Below, piece after piece: positions 1 to 5,875 of a stretch of 10,502 bases of DNA (position 1 is the first letter of the stretch; each line of letters opens with the position of its first letter). A program made the position numbers and the translations under genes. The notes below the pieces were generated by a model that saw only the letters and a list, made by a program, of their open reading frames with translations, was not told where the DNA came from and did not search any database. This DNA comes from Bacteroidales bacterium UBA4230 (GTDB taxonomy: Bacteria > Bacteroidota > Bacteroidia > Bacteroidales > UBA932), in assembly GCA_002395605.1 (NCBI GenBank), contig DGXO01000045.1, positions 1 to 10,502 of the forward strand. Reading direction: 5' to 3'.

Positions 1-302
1 TTCGCAACCTACCCCCCGGCATCAAGCGGGCAGCCCTCAGCTGCCGGTATATTTGGTCTTGCAGGCCCGTACTGCGTACCCGCCGGATGTTGCCATACGG
101 CGTCGTGGGCTCTTACCCCGCGTTTTCACCCTTACCGGAGAAAAAAAAGAAAAACTCCGGCGGTTGTTTTCTGTTACGCCCGTTGAAGATTACTCCCCAC
201 TGTGCTTTCCACAGACGGGTGCCCTGTCCTGTGCGGACTTTCCTCAGCATCATCACCGCCTATGGGCGGGATTTGCCGCGACAGATCGTCCTGCCATTAT
301 TT
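1..302 (-). ncRNA. rnpB: RNase P RNA (bacterial type A), 3' end missing
   Basis: This is the catalytic RNA of ribonuclease P, which removes 5' leaders from tRNA precursors. On the minus strand the conserved blocks appear in the expected order. GAGGAAAGUCC lies at 245-235. ACAGAAAACAACCGCC follows at about 173-158. GGUAAGGGUGAAAACGCGG and GGUAAGAGCCCACGA lie around 138-102. A GACCAAAUA segment lies near 58-50, and GGGGGUAGGUUGC runs close to the window edge. The P12 stem is CCGGAG/CTCCGG (135-140 with 155-160), closed by a 14-nt loop that is almost all U in the RNA. The last part of the RNA (CR-V and the strand pairing with P1, P2 and P4) lies beyond position 1, so the gene is cut by the window and not broken. 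The 5' end is estimated at about 300-306 from the promoter and is not fixed by the sequence. Similarity to the family consensus is clear by eye. Confidence 0.95.
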
Positions 303-309
303 TGGACTG

Positions 310-340
310 CAAAATTAATCGTTATCAGCGAGAAAAGCAA
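310..340 (-). promoter_or_regulatory. Bacteroidota-type promoter of rnpB
   Basis: On the minus strand TTG (340-338) is followed by 20 bases and then TAATTTTG (317-310), an exact match to the Bacteroidota -7 consensus TAnnTTTG. The -33 element is CTTG, one base from TTTG. The expected start is near 306, just before the RNase P RNA. The first three bases of the -7 box are the TAA stop codon of recX, so the promoter lies inside the 3' end of that gene. Confidence 0.7.
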
Positions 341-773
341 GGGCGGCCTCAACCTGGGAGTAGTCGTACCCGCGTGAAAGGCCGAAGCGGATGAGTTTAA
401 GCCGTATCTGAGGGTCTCCGGAAAGGGATTTGGCCTTGGCCGAAAGCAACCGTTGCAAGCGGACATCCGCAGAGTCCGCATCAATTTCGGCGAGGGCGGC
501 CGTGATATCGGCATCTGAAACGCCCTTTGCGCGCAGCTGGAAGCGTATTTTCACCGGCCCCCATCCCTGCAGGGAGGCCTTTTCGCGGGCATAGGCCGAA
601 GCATACCGGGCATCATCTACATACCGCTCACGCACCAGTTCCTCCACAAGCCGGGCGGCCTCGGAGGCATCTCCGTCAAGGTCTTTCAGGGCTTTCCTGT
701 AAATATCCTGGCGGCAATATTCGGCCTTGGAGGTGAGGCGCTGCAAACGGGAAAGGCTTCGGGAATACTCCAT
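315..773 (-). CDS. recX: Regulatory protein RecX
   Basis: RecX binds RecA filaments and modulates, usually inhibits, their recombinase and coprotease activities in the cytoplasm. The protein of 152 residues is built from three-helix repeats. The family hallmarks are visible: YVDDARYA at 51-58, GWGPVKIRFQL at 70-80, and a last repeat at about 124-145 (RLKLIRFGLSRGYDYS). The ATG at 773 was chosen, four bases after the TAG stop of the upstream patatin gene (780-778). A TTG at 794 would add seven residues but is less likely. The gene is last in the cluster rlmN, patatin/Omp85, recX, so it is separated from recA by two unrelated genes, whereas in many bacteria recX directly follows recA. Its stop codon is shared with the rnpB promoter. 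Assignment is firm from motif pattern and length. Confidence 0.93.
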   Translation of the reverse strand: MEYSRSLSRLQRLTSKAEYCRQDIYRKALKDLDGDASEAARLVEELVRERYVDDARYASAYAREKASLQGWGPVKIRFQLRAKGVSDADITAALAEIDADSADVRLQRLLSAKAKSLSGDPQIRLKLIRFGLSRGYDYSQVEAALAFLADND

Positions 774-777
774 GCTC

Positions 778-3171
778 CTAGAAATTATAGCCAATGGAGA
801 GGTATGCTCCCACCCTTTGGGTAAGGCTGGACCAGTGAAGCTGGAGTTTCAGCGGGCCGAAAACGGAGTTGTACGCATAGCTGAGGCCTGCGCCGCCCAC
901 CATCTCTCCGCTCACTATGCTATCGAAGTCCACGAAGTCGTAGGCGACGTTGCCCATGAGGGAAACATAATGGTTGTCCCAGAGACGCACCCTGGCATCC
1001 AGGCGGGCCACGGCAAGGCAGTTACGCCGAAATGCGGAGTTGCTCACGCCCACAAACGGGATCTGCTGGTCTACGTACTGCCCCCAGAGGTCACCGCCCA
1101 TGACGTTTGCGTACTGGATGGGGATGTCGTCTCCAAACAGGAGCCTTATGCTACCCTGCGGGATAAGGGTAAACCGGCCGAAGGTCACCGGCACCGTGAA
1201 ATCTGCGGAAGCCGCGCCGAAAAACAGGGGTTCGGAGGGATACAGCGCCCTTGTAAGGATCTCTGACCTGAATCCGGCCGACACGCCCTTTGTGGGGAAA
1301 TAGCCGTTGTCAAGGGTTTCCACGCGCCCGGTTATGAAGGCCCCAGGGTAATCCTTGAGGTCTGCGGGATAGTCGTAGTCTCCGACATCGGCGCTGGAAA
1401 GGACGTTGATAACCTTGTAGAAGTGGTTCTGAAGGCCCACCTTGATATCCATGGCAGACCAGCGCATGTTGGACATGAACAGCTCCTGGGTGCCCTGTAT
1501 GAAGGAAATGTTGAAGCGGCCACTGCCGGAAAGGAAGCGGTTGGAATCCGTGTAGCGCACAAACGCCCTTGCGTTGAAGGTTGCAAAGACGGGAGCGTTG
1601 TAGGAATACCTTAGTTCGGCATAAGGGTTGGTGCTAATTCGGGAAGTGAAATCCAGGGAATGGCCGCTCATGGCGTTGGTGTTGAGGCCAACATTGAGAA
1701 GAATGCTCACAAGGTCTCGGGAATCCATCCTCACTCCCAGGCCGAACTGGTGCATGGGCCCCCTCTTGCAGATAATCCTTAGCCGGTAGGGCTCCGAGGA
1801 GCCGCGAAGTTCATAGTTCACGTAGTCGTAGGCTCCCCTGCCGAAGATTTTGGCAATGTCTTCCTCTATCACCCGCTTGTTCACAATGGAACCGGGCTTT
1901 ATGTACATCCTGGAGCGGATATAATCGGCCTCCTTCTGGGGGACGCCCACAATGTCAATGCCTTCTATCACCACGGCCTTTATGCCGATATCCGTAGCGG
2001 GAGCAGCCTGAAGCGAGAAGCGGCTTTTCCCAAGGACGGCGCGGAGAGAATCCAGCTGACGTGTTTTCTCTGCAGCCGCGCGGTAACCTTTCCAGTACAT
2101 CACGTCAATGGCTTCGGCATTGAAACTGAGCATGTTGTATCCGGTGAGGTCCGGGTGGATGGAGACGTCGAAAAGAGGCAGGTTGTACTCTCTGGCGTCG
2201 TTGGAGAAAAGGTCCATGGACTGCATGAGGATATCCCCAAGGTTCTGGATTTTTTCGGCCGAAGGGTTTGCGCCTGAGAGGTCTATGCCGATGATGATAT
2301 CGGCCCCCATGCTCTTGACAAGATTGGCGGGATAGTTGTTTCGCATGCCGCCATCTACCAGAATCATTCCCTCCGTCCTGACGGGCACAAACAGCCCGGG
2401 AATGGACATGGTGGAGCGAAGGGCGGTGTTGATGGAGCCGCTGTGCCAGATCTTGGCCTTTGACGAAACCATGTCCGTGGCAACGCACACAAACGGGATG
2501 GGAAGCTTGGCAAAGTCAAGGGAGTCCGAGTACCCCACTGAACGCGAGGTGAACACCTGGTTCACGTTTTGGCCGTAAACGAAACCGGACGGCAGGCTGC
2601 CCATGAGGTTGTTTTTCACATCTTTGGTGGCGCCGAGGTCGAACTTCCTGGAAAGGCCGTCCGAGAGGGATGCGTCTCCGGTTATGAAACGCCGGTAATC
2701 GTCCTGTCTGTAATAGAACGGGATTGAGAGCAGGTATTTTTCCTTGTAGCGGATGCGGGAATACGGGACGTAGGACTTGTCCACTTTGTCGGAGAGCGCC
2801 ATATCCCAGTCCATATTCCGGACCATGGTGTCAATGGACGCGGGGGTATATCCCAGGGCATAAAGGCCGCCGATAAGGCCGCCGATGCTTGTTCCGGCAA
2901 CAACGTCAATGGGGAAATCATATTTTTTAAGGTACTCAAGTGCCCCGATTGTAGCTGCACCCTTTGCACCGCCGCCGGAGAGGACCAGCGCCACCGTGGG
3001 GCGGTGCTTCCGGATGCTGTCCATGCGATGACGCATCTTTTTTACAAATGCTTCGTCTGAGCTGCTGAGGCCGAAGGTGGATGAGGTGGGTTCGGCCACA
3101 CGGGTTTCCTGAGCCCTAAGGGTGAGGGCCATGGACAAGGCCAGAACCAGTATGCCTAGAATCTTTCTCAT
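778..3171 (-). CDS. Patatin-like phospholipase fused to POTRA and Omp85-type outer-membrane barrel
   Basis: A 797-residue protein with a signal peptide (about 1-20, ending LRAQ), a patatin domain and a C-terminal outer-membrane region. The patatin catalytic signature is complete: oxyanion loop GGGAKG at 66-71, nucleophile elbow GTSIG at 93-97 (Ser95) and DGG at 273-275 (Asp273), giving the Ser-Asp dyad of lipid acyl hydrolases. Residues about 397-470 look like one POTRA unit (AVVIEGIDIVGV onward). The rest is beta-strand rich and ends in GYNF, with the terminal aromatic residue typical of barrel proteins. This is the architecture of PlpD of Pseudomonas aeruginosa (type Vd secretion). By that analogy the patatin domain would act on phospholipids at or outside the outer membrane, but whether it is surface-exposed or periplasmic here is not visible. 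The start ATG overlaps the rlmN stop as ATGA, implying translational coupling; recX follows four bases after the stop. Confidence 0.92.
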   Translation of the reverse strand: MRKILGILVLALSMALTLRAQETRVAEPTSSTFGLSSSDEAFVKKMRHRMDSIRKHRPTVALVLSGGGAKGAATIGALEYLKKYDFPIDVVAGTSIGGLIGGLYALGYTPASIDTMVRNMDWDMALSDKVDKSYVPYSRIRYKEKYLLSIPFYYRQDDYRRFITGDASLSDGLSRKFDLGATKDVKNNLMGSLPSGFVYGQNVNQVFTSRSVGYSDSLDFAKLPIPFVCVATDMVSSKAKIWHSGSINTALRSTMSIPGLFVPVRTEGMILVDGGMRNNYPANLVKSMGADIIIGIDLSGANPSAEKIQNLGDILMQSMDLFSNDAREYNLPLFDVSIHPDLTGYNMLSFNAEAIDVMYWKGYRAAAEKTRQLDSLRAVLGKSRFSLQAAPATDIGIKAVVIEGIDIVGVPQKEADYIRSRMYIKPGSIVNKRVIEEDIAKIFGRGAYDYVNYELRGSSEPYRLRIICKRGPMHQFGLGVRMDSRDLVSILLNVGLNTNAMSGHSLDFTSRISTNPYAELRYSYNAPVFATFNARAFVRYTDSNRFLSGSGRFNISFIQGTQELFMSNMRWSAMDIKVGLQNHFYKVINVLSSADVGDYDYPADLKDYPGAFITGRVETLDNGYFPTKGVSAGFRSEILTRALYPSEPLFFGAASADFTVPVTFGRFTLIPQGSIRLLFGDDIPIQYANVMGGDLWGQYVDQQIPFVGVSNSAFRRNCLAVARLDARVRLWDNHYVSLMGNVAYDFVDFDSIVSGEMVGGAGLSYAYNSVFGPLKLQLHWSSLTQRVGAYLSIGYNF

Positions 3172-4247
3172 GAGTTTAAGCCGTGTTTACCGGCAAGGAG
3201 GCCGCAGGCTGCATATATGTCCTCTCCCCTTGAAGCCCTGATAGTTGCGGTAATGCCGCCCTCAGAGAGCATGTCACGGAACTCTTCCATGACTTTGTCA
3301 GTGGCCGGGCCGAACGGAAAATCCGGGATACGGTGGAACCGGATGAGGTTTACCCTGCACTCCAGGCCCCGAAGGAGTTTCCGGAGGGCTTCGGCATGAC
3401 GGGGAGTGTTGTTCCAGCCGTCAAAGACGGTGTATTCAAAACTTACGCGGCGCTGGCCGGTGAAATCATAGCTTTTTATAAGGCGGATAACCTCCGCAGC
3501 GCTCCAGGCTTTCTGGACGGGCATCATCTCAAGGCGTTCTTCCGGGAACGGATTGTGAAGACTTACGGCAAGGTGGCATTTACTTTCGGAGAGGAATTTC
3601 CTGAGATTGGGGATGACGCCTATTGTGCTGAGGGTAATGCGTTTGGGACTCCAAGCGAGGCCCCAGTCTGCGGTGAGTACCGTTATAACCCTCTTCACTT
3701 CTTCCCAGTTGTCAAGGGGTTCTCCCATACCCATGAATACGGTGTTGGTAAGTTCCCCGGCCTCCTCAATGGCAAAATACTGGGACAGGATGTCCGCAGC
3801 GCTGAGGTTGCCATGAAAACCCTGCCTTCCTGTCATGCAGAACTTGCAGCCCATCTTGCACCCGGCCTGGGAACTCACGCAGAGAGTCTTGCGGTCCCCT
3901 TCCGGTATCATTACGGCTTCCACGCACGAGTCTTCGTAGCGGACTTCGGCTGCGTCATGCCCGGCTGCGTCATGCCCAGCCCCGACCGGGCATCTTACAG
4001 GGAACAGATACTTCTTTGTGCCGTCTGAGGACACCTGCACATCCACAGGTTCCGTCATCCCAACTTCGGCAATCTCTTCAAGTGCAGCCCTGCCGGTTTT
4101 TGACAGGTTGGTCATCTCCCCTATTGAATGCACCCTCTTCACATACAGCCACTGGGCAATCTGCTTCCCGGCAAACGCCGGAAGGCCTGCACTCAGGGCT
4201 ATTTCCCTCAGTTCATCGGGGGTTTTTCCCAGAAGACGTACTTTCAT
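3168..4247 (-). CDS. rlmN: 23S rRNA (adenine-2503-C2)/tRNA (adenine-37-C2) methyltransferase RlmN
   Basis: RlmN is a radical-SAM enzyme that methylates C2 of A2503 in 23S rRNA and of A37 in some tRNAs by a ping-pong mechanism. The 359-residue protein has the cluster motif CKMGCKFC (Cys130, 134, 137). The two family cysteines are also present: Cys123 in TLCVSSQ and Cys348 in DIYAACG. GMGEPLDN (173-180) is the SAM-binding GEP region. The ATG at 4247 was chosen because MKVRLLGKTPDEL is a normal family start. A GTG at 4295 would put its extra codons over the promoter. Between the N-terminal domain and the cluster motif lies a short insertion, GAGHDAAGHDAA, encoded by a perfect 15-bp tandem duplication. 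A -7 box ends four bases before the ATG, so the mRNA may be leaderless. The gene is first in the cluster with patatin/Omp85 and recX. Confidence 0.96.
   Translation of the reverse strand: MKVRLLGKTPDELREIALSAGLPAFAGKQIAQWLYVKRVHSIGEMTNLSKTGRAALEEIAEVGMTEPVDVQVSSDGTKKYLFPVRCPVGAGHDAAGHDAAEVRYEDSCVEAVMIPEGDRKTLCVSSQAGCKMGCKFCMTGRQGFHGNLSAADILSQYFAIEEAGELTNTVFMGMGEPLDNWEEVKRVITVLTADWGLAWSPKRITLSTIGVIPNLRKFLSESKCHLAVSLHNPFPEERLEMMPVQKAWSAAEVIRLIKSYDFTGQRRVSFEYTVFDGWNNTPRHAEALRKLLRGLECRVNLIRFHRIPDFPFGPATDKVMEEFRDMLSEGGITATIRASRGEDIYAACGLLAGKHGLNS
3947..3976 (-). repeat. 15-bp perfect tandem duplication inside rlmN
   Basis: CGGCTGCGTCATGCC (plus strand) occurs at 3947-3961 and again at 3962-3976 without change. 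The duplication is in frame and gives the repeated pentapeptide GHDAA-GHDAA around residues 91-100 of RlmN, in a surface-loop position between the N-terminal domain and the radical-SAM core. It keeps the reading frame and does not touch the catalytic cysteines. Confidence 0.9.
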
Positions 4248-4251
4248 ACTG

Positions 4252-4282
4252 CAAAAATAATCATTTCCGCCAAAACTGTCAA
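4252..4282 (-). promoter_or_regulatory. Bacteroidota-type promoter of rlmN, abutting the start codon
   Basis: On the minus strand TTG (4282-4280, as GTTG) is followed by 20 bases and TATTTTTG (4259-4252), which fits TAnnTTTG. Only CAGT separates the box from the rlmN ATG at 4247. A start a few bases downstream of the box would fall on or next to the A of the ATG, giving a leaderless transcript. Confidence 0.6.
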
Positions 4283-4338
4283 CCCTTTTGCCCACCCATG
4301 CGCGTTTGAGCGTGTTTTTGCACGCATTGAGTTACGGG

Positions 4339-4386
4339 AACAAAACAATCTTAGTCACGAATGGTAATTGCCAAACGTGACTAAGA
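4339..4386 (-). terminator. Rho-independent terminator downstream of recA
   Basis: Perfect 11-bp inverted repeat TCTTAGTCACG / CGTGACTAAGA (4349-4359 and 4376-4386) with a 16-nt loop, 21 bases after the recA stop. On the minus strand it is followed directly by the T-rich tail TTGTTTTGTT. There is no matching T-run on the other side, so it works in the recA direction and separates recA from the rlmN cluster. Confidence 0.8.
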
Positions 4387-4407
4387 CTGTAAGAGTGATA
4401 CCGGATA

Positions 4408-5433
4408 CTAGTCCTGAACCTTGGAGAGGGCCTCGCGGATCTTGGCCTCAATCTCTTCTGAGAGTTCCGGATTGTCTGTCATGAGGTTCTTCACTGCCTC
4501 ACGGCCCTGGGCAAGTTTGGATTCATTGTAGCTGAACCATGAGCCGGACTTCTGGATGATGCCAAGCTCTACGCCAAGGTCCACTATTTCTCCGCTGCGG
4601 GAGATACCCTCACCGAACACGATGTCGAATTCGGCCTTGCGGAAAGGCGGGGCCATCTTGTTTTTCACAACCTTTACCTTCACGTGGTTGCCAAGGGCGT
4701 CGTCTCCGTCCTTGATCTGGGTGGTGCGACGGATGTCCAGGCGCACGGAAGCATAGAACTTGAGGGCGTTGCCGCCGGTTGTGGTTTCAGGATTGCCAAA
4801 CATGATGCCGATTTTCTCACGAAGCTGGTTGATGAAAATGCAGCATGTGCCTGTTTTTGAGATGTTTGCCGTGAGTTTACGGAGAGCCTGGCTCATGAGG
4901 CGGGCCTGAAGGCCAACCTTGTTGTCTCCCATCTCACCCTCAATTTCCGCGCGGGGAGTAAGGGCGGCCACAGAGTCTATGACAACAATGTCCACGGCGC
5001 CGCTGCGGATAAGGTTGTCTGCGATTTCAAGGGCCTGCTCACCGTTGTCCGGTTGTGAAATGAGGAGGGTGTCCAGATTCACGCCAAGGGCCTTTGCATA
5101 GGCGCGGTCGAATGCGTGTTCGGCGTCTATGATGGCGGCAATGCCACCGGTTTTCTGGGCCTGGGCGATTGCATGGATGGCCAGGGTGGTTTTACCGGAA
5201 GACTCCGGACCGTAGATTTCCACAATTCGGCCTTTGGGATAACCGCCGATGCCAAGGGCATGGTCTAGGGCAATGGAACCGCTTGGAATTACCTGGGATG
5301 CGTCCCACTCAGGTTGGTCACCAAGTTTCATGATGGTCCCTTTACCGTAATCTTTCTCAATTTTGTCTAGAGTTGCCTGAAGCGCCTTGAGTTTGGCTGC
5401 ATTCACTTGGGCTCCGTCTGCTTCTTTTGCCAT
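4408..5433 (-). CDS. recA: Recombinase RecA
   Basis: RecA forms filaments on single-stranded DNA, drives homologous pairing and strand exchange, and acts as coprotease in damage responses. The 341-residue protein is near full family length. Visible landmarks are Walker A GPESSGKT (75-82), IIDAEHAFD at about 101-109, Walker B IVVIDSVAALTP (149-160), loop L1 around EIEGEMGDNKVGLQAR (163-178), the INQLREKIGIMFGNPETT stretch (201-218) leading into L2, and a short acidic C-terminus. The ATG at 5433 is followed by MAKEADG and has no good Shine-Dalgarno sequence, as is usual in this phylum. The gene has its own promoter at 5481-5511, a 5' leader of about 40 bases and a terminator after the stop, so it is probably monocistronic. 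A 9-bp inverted repeat against the -7 box may be its operator. No lexA is in the window. Confidence 0.99.
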   Translation of the reverse strand: MAKEADGAQVNAAKLKALQATLDKIEKDYGKGTIMKLGDQPEWDASQVIPSGSIALDHALGIGGYPKGRIVEIYGPESSGKTTLAIHAIAQAQKTGGIAAIIDAEHAFDRAYAKALGVNLDTLLISQPDNGEQALEIADNLIRSGAVDIVVIDSVAALTPRAEIEGEMGDNKVGLQARLMSQALRKLTANISKTGTCCIFINQLREKIGIMFGNPETTTGGNALKFYASVRLDIRRTTQIKDGDDALGNHVKVKVVKNKMAPPFRKAEFDIVFGEGISRSGEIVDLGVELGIIQKSGSWFSYNESKLAQGREAVKNLMTDNPELSEEIEAKIREALSKVQD

Positions 5434-5452
5434 TTCTGTACTTATTTTAGTT

Positions 5453-5480
5453 TATTTGCGGTTATCCTGCTCCGCAAATA
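5453..5480. promoter_or_regulatory. Inverted repeat at the recA start site, candidate operator
   Basis: TATTTGCGG (5453-5461) and CCGCAAATA (5472-5480) form a perfect 9-bp inverted repeat with a 10-nt spacer. Its outer edge touches the recA -7 box (5481-5488). The predicted start near 5477 falls inside one arm, so the transcript would lack part of the stem. That placement suits a repressor site on DNA better than an RNA hairpin. The protein that would bind is unknown. Confidence 0.55.
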
Positions 5481-5511
5481 CAAAGTTATGAAAATCTCTT
5501 CGATTACCAAA
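5481..5511 (-). promoter_or_regulatory. Bacteroidota-type promoter of recA
   Basis: On the minus strand TTTG (5511-5508), exactly 19 bases, then TAACTTTG (5488-5481). Both elements match the phylum consensus TTTG/TAnnTTTG without mismatch. The start would lie near 5477, about 43 bases before the recA ATG. Confidence 0.85.
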
Positions 5512-5541
5512 TCTTTTTTCTGGTTGCAAATTTATCGCAAT

Positions 5542-5588
5542 CTTGCGCCAAACCATTGCGCAAGTGAAAAATATTCACTTTTTTGCGC
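5542..5588. promoter_or_regulatory. Overlapping alternative hairpins built from TTGCGC elements
   Basis: CTTGCGC (5542-5548) and GCGCAAG (5558-5564) form a perfect 7-bp inverted repeat with a 9-nt loop. The second arm also begins a different stem. AAGTGAA (5562-5568) and TTCACTT (5574-5580) pair perfectly with a 5-nt loop, and GCGC on each side extends that stem across a T-rich bulge. The two folds exclude each other. On the plus strand the second hairpin is followed by TTTT, but no plus-strand gene precedes it. The block lies 30-80 bp upstream of the recA -33 element. Confidence 0.4.
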
Positions 5589-5615
5589 ATTCGCCGTATC
5601 GTCAGCAATAAGGGG

Positions 5616-5681
5616 GCGTTGCAGGTGGCAACACAAAGCGTCGCAGGTGGTAACATAGAATGTAGCAGGTCTGCAAAAAAC
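5616..5681. repeat. Three degenerate 22-nt tandem units
   Basis: Units run 5616-5637, 5638-5659 and 5660-5681. The first two agree at 18 of 22 positions, with a shared core GCAGGTGG. The third matches the second at 11 of 22, including AGCAGGT-type sequence. The first contains the small hairpin GTTGC-AGGTG-GCAAC. The third unit overlaps the left arm of the nested inverted repeat that follows. Confidence 0.5.
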
Positions 5682-5753
5682 GCATGAACTGCGACACTAT
5701 TTTGCTTCTTAGGCCAATTTCCGTCGCAGTTCGGCCGAAAAACGCAGACCTGC
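5665..5753. repeat. Nested inverted repeat with two pairs of 10-bp arms
   Basis: The outer arms GCAGGTCTGC (5665-5674) and GCAGACCTGC (5744-5753) are perfect. With one mismatch they extend by three bases to 5662 and 5756. The inner arms GAACTGCGAC (5686-5695) and GTCGCAGTTC (5723-5732) are also perfect. The internal stretches between outer and inner arms are 11 nt on each side, and the end loop is 27 nt. The right internal stretch carries GGCCGAAAAAC, close to the core of the neighbouring 50-bp repeats. Confidence 0.75.
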
Positions 5754-5773
5754 AACGTATTGTCACCGGACCT

Positions 5774-5875
5774 GGTACTGAACATACGCACTTAGGGCCG
5801 AAAACGTGCACGGTGAGTACCAGACGGTACTGAACATACGCATTTGGGGCCGAAAACGTGCACGGTGAGTACCAG
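5774..5875. repeat. Two tandem 50-bp repeats with terminal inverted arms
   Basis: Copies at 5774-5823 and 5826-5875 (52-bp period) agree at 48 of 50 positions. Each begins GGTACT and ends AGTACCAG, so GGTACT/AGTACC can close a stem. The first copy, counted from 5772, has 8-bp arms CTGGTACT/AGTACCAG. Inside, GCAC pairs with GTGC around a loop carrying GGGCCGAAAAC. The two differences are C to T at unit position 18, which turns a C-G pair into U-G on the plus-strand RNA, and A to G at position 21 in the loop. Both keep the plus-strand fold. Confidence 0.85.

Noticed and set aside
53..394. Open frames of 96-113 codons on the plus strand
   Set aside because: They lie across the RNase P RNA, whose conserved blocks are clear on the other strand, and their translations resemble no protein family.
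727..1266. 179-codon plus-strand open frame
   Set aside because: It runs antisense through the barrel region of the patatin/Omp85 gene and has no recognisable domain.
3333..4028. 231-codon plus-strand open frame
   Set aside because: It is antisense to the radical-SAM core of rlmN, whose motifs are intact. High GC and codon bias leave the antisense frame open.
4310..4325. Small hairpin GCGTG-TTTTTG-CACGC upstream of rlmN
   Set aside because: The stem is 5 bp with no T-run after it, and the stronger recA terminator lies just beside it, so I see no reason to give it a role.
5662..5756. Possible integron attC site or insertion sequence ends
   Set aside because: The nested arms recall attC folding, but I see no GTTRRRY/RYYYAAC boundary pair, integrase, transposase or flanking target duplication.
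5774..5875. Possible CRISPR array
   Set aside because: There are only two copies, separated by 2 bp, so no spacers, and no cas gene is present.
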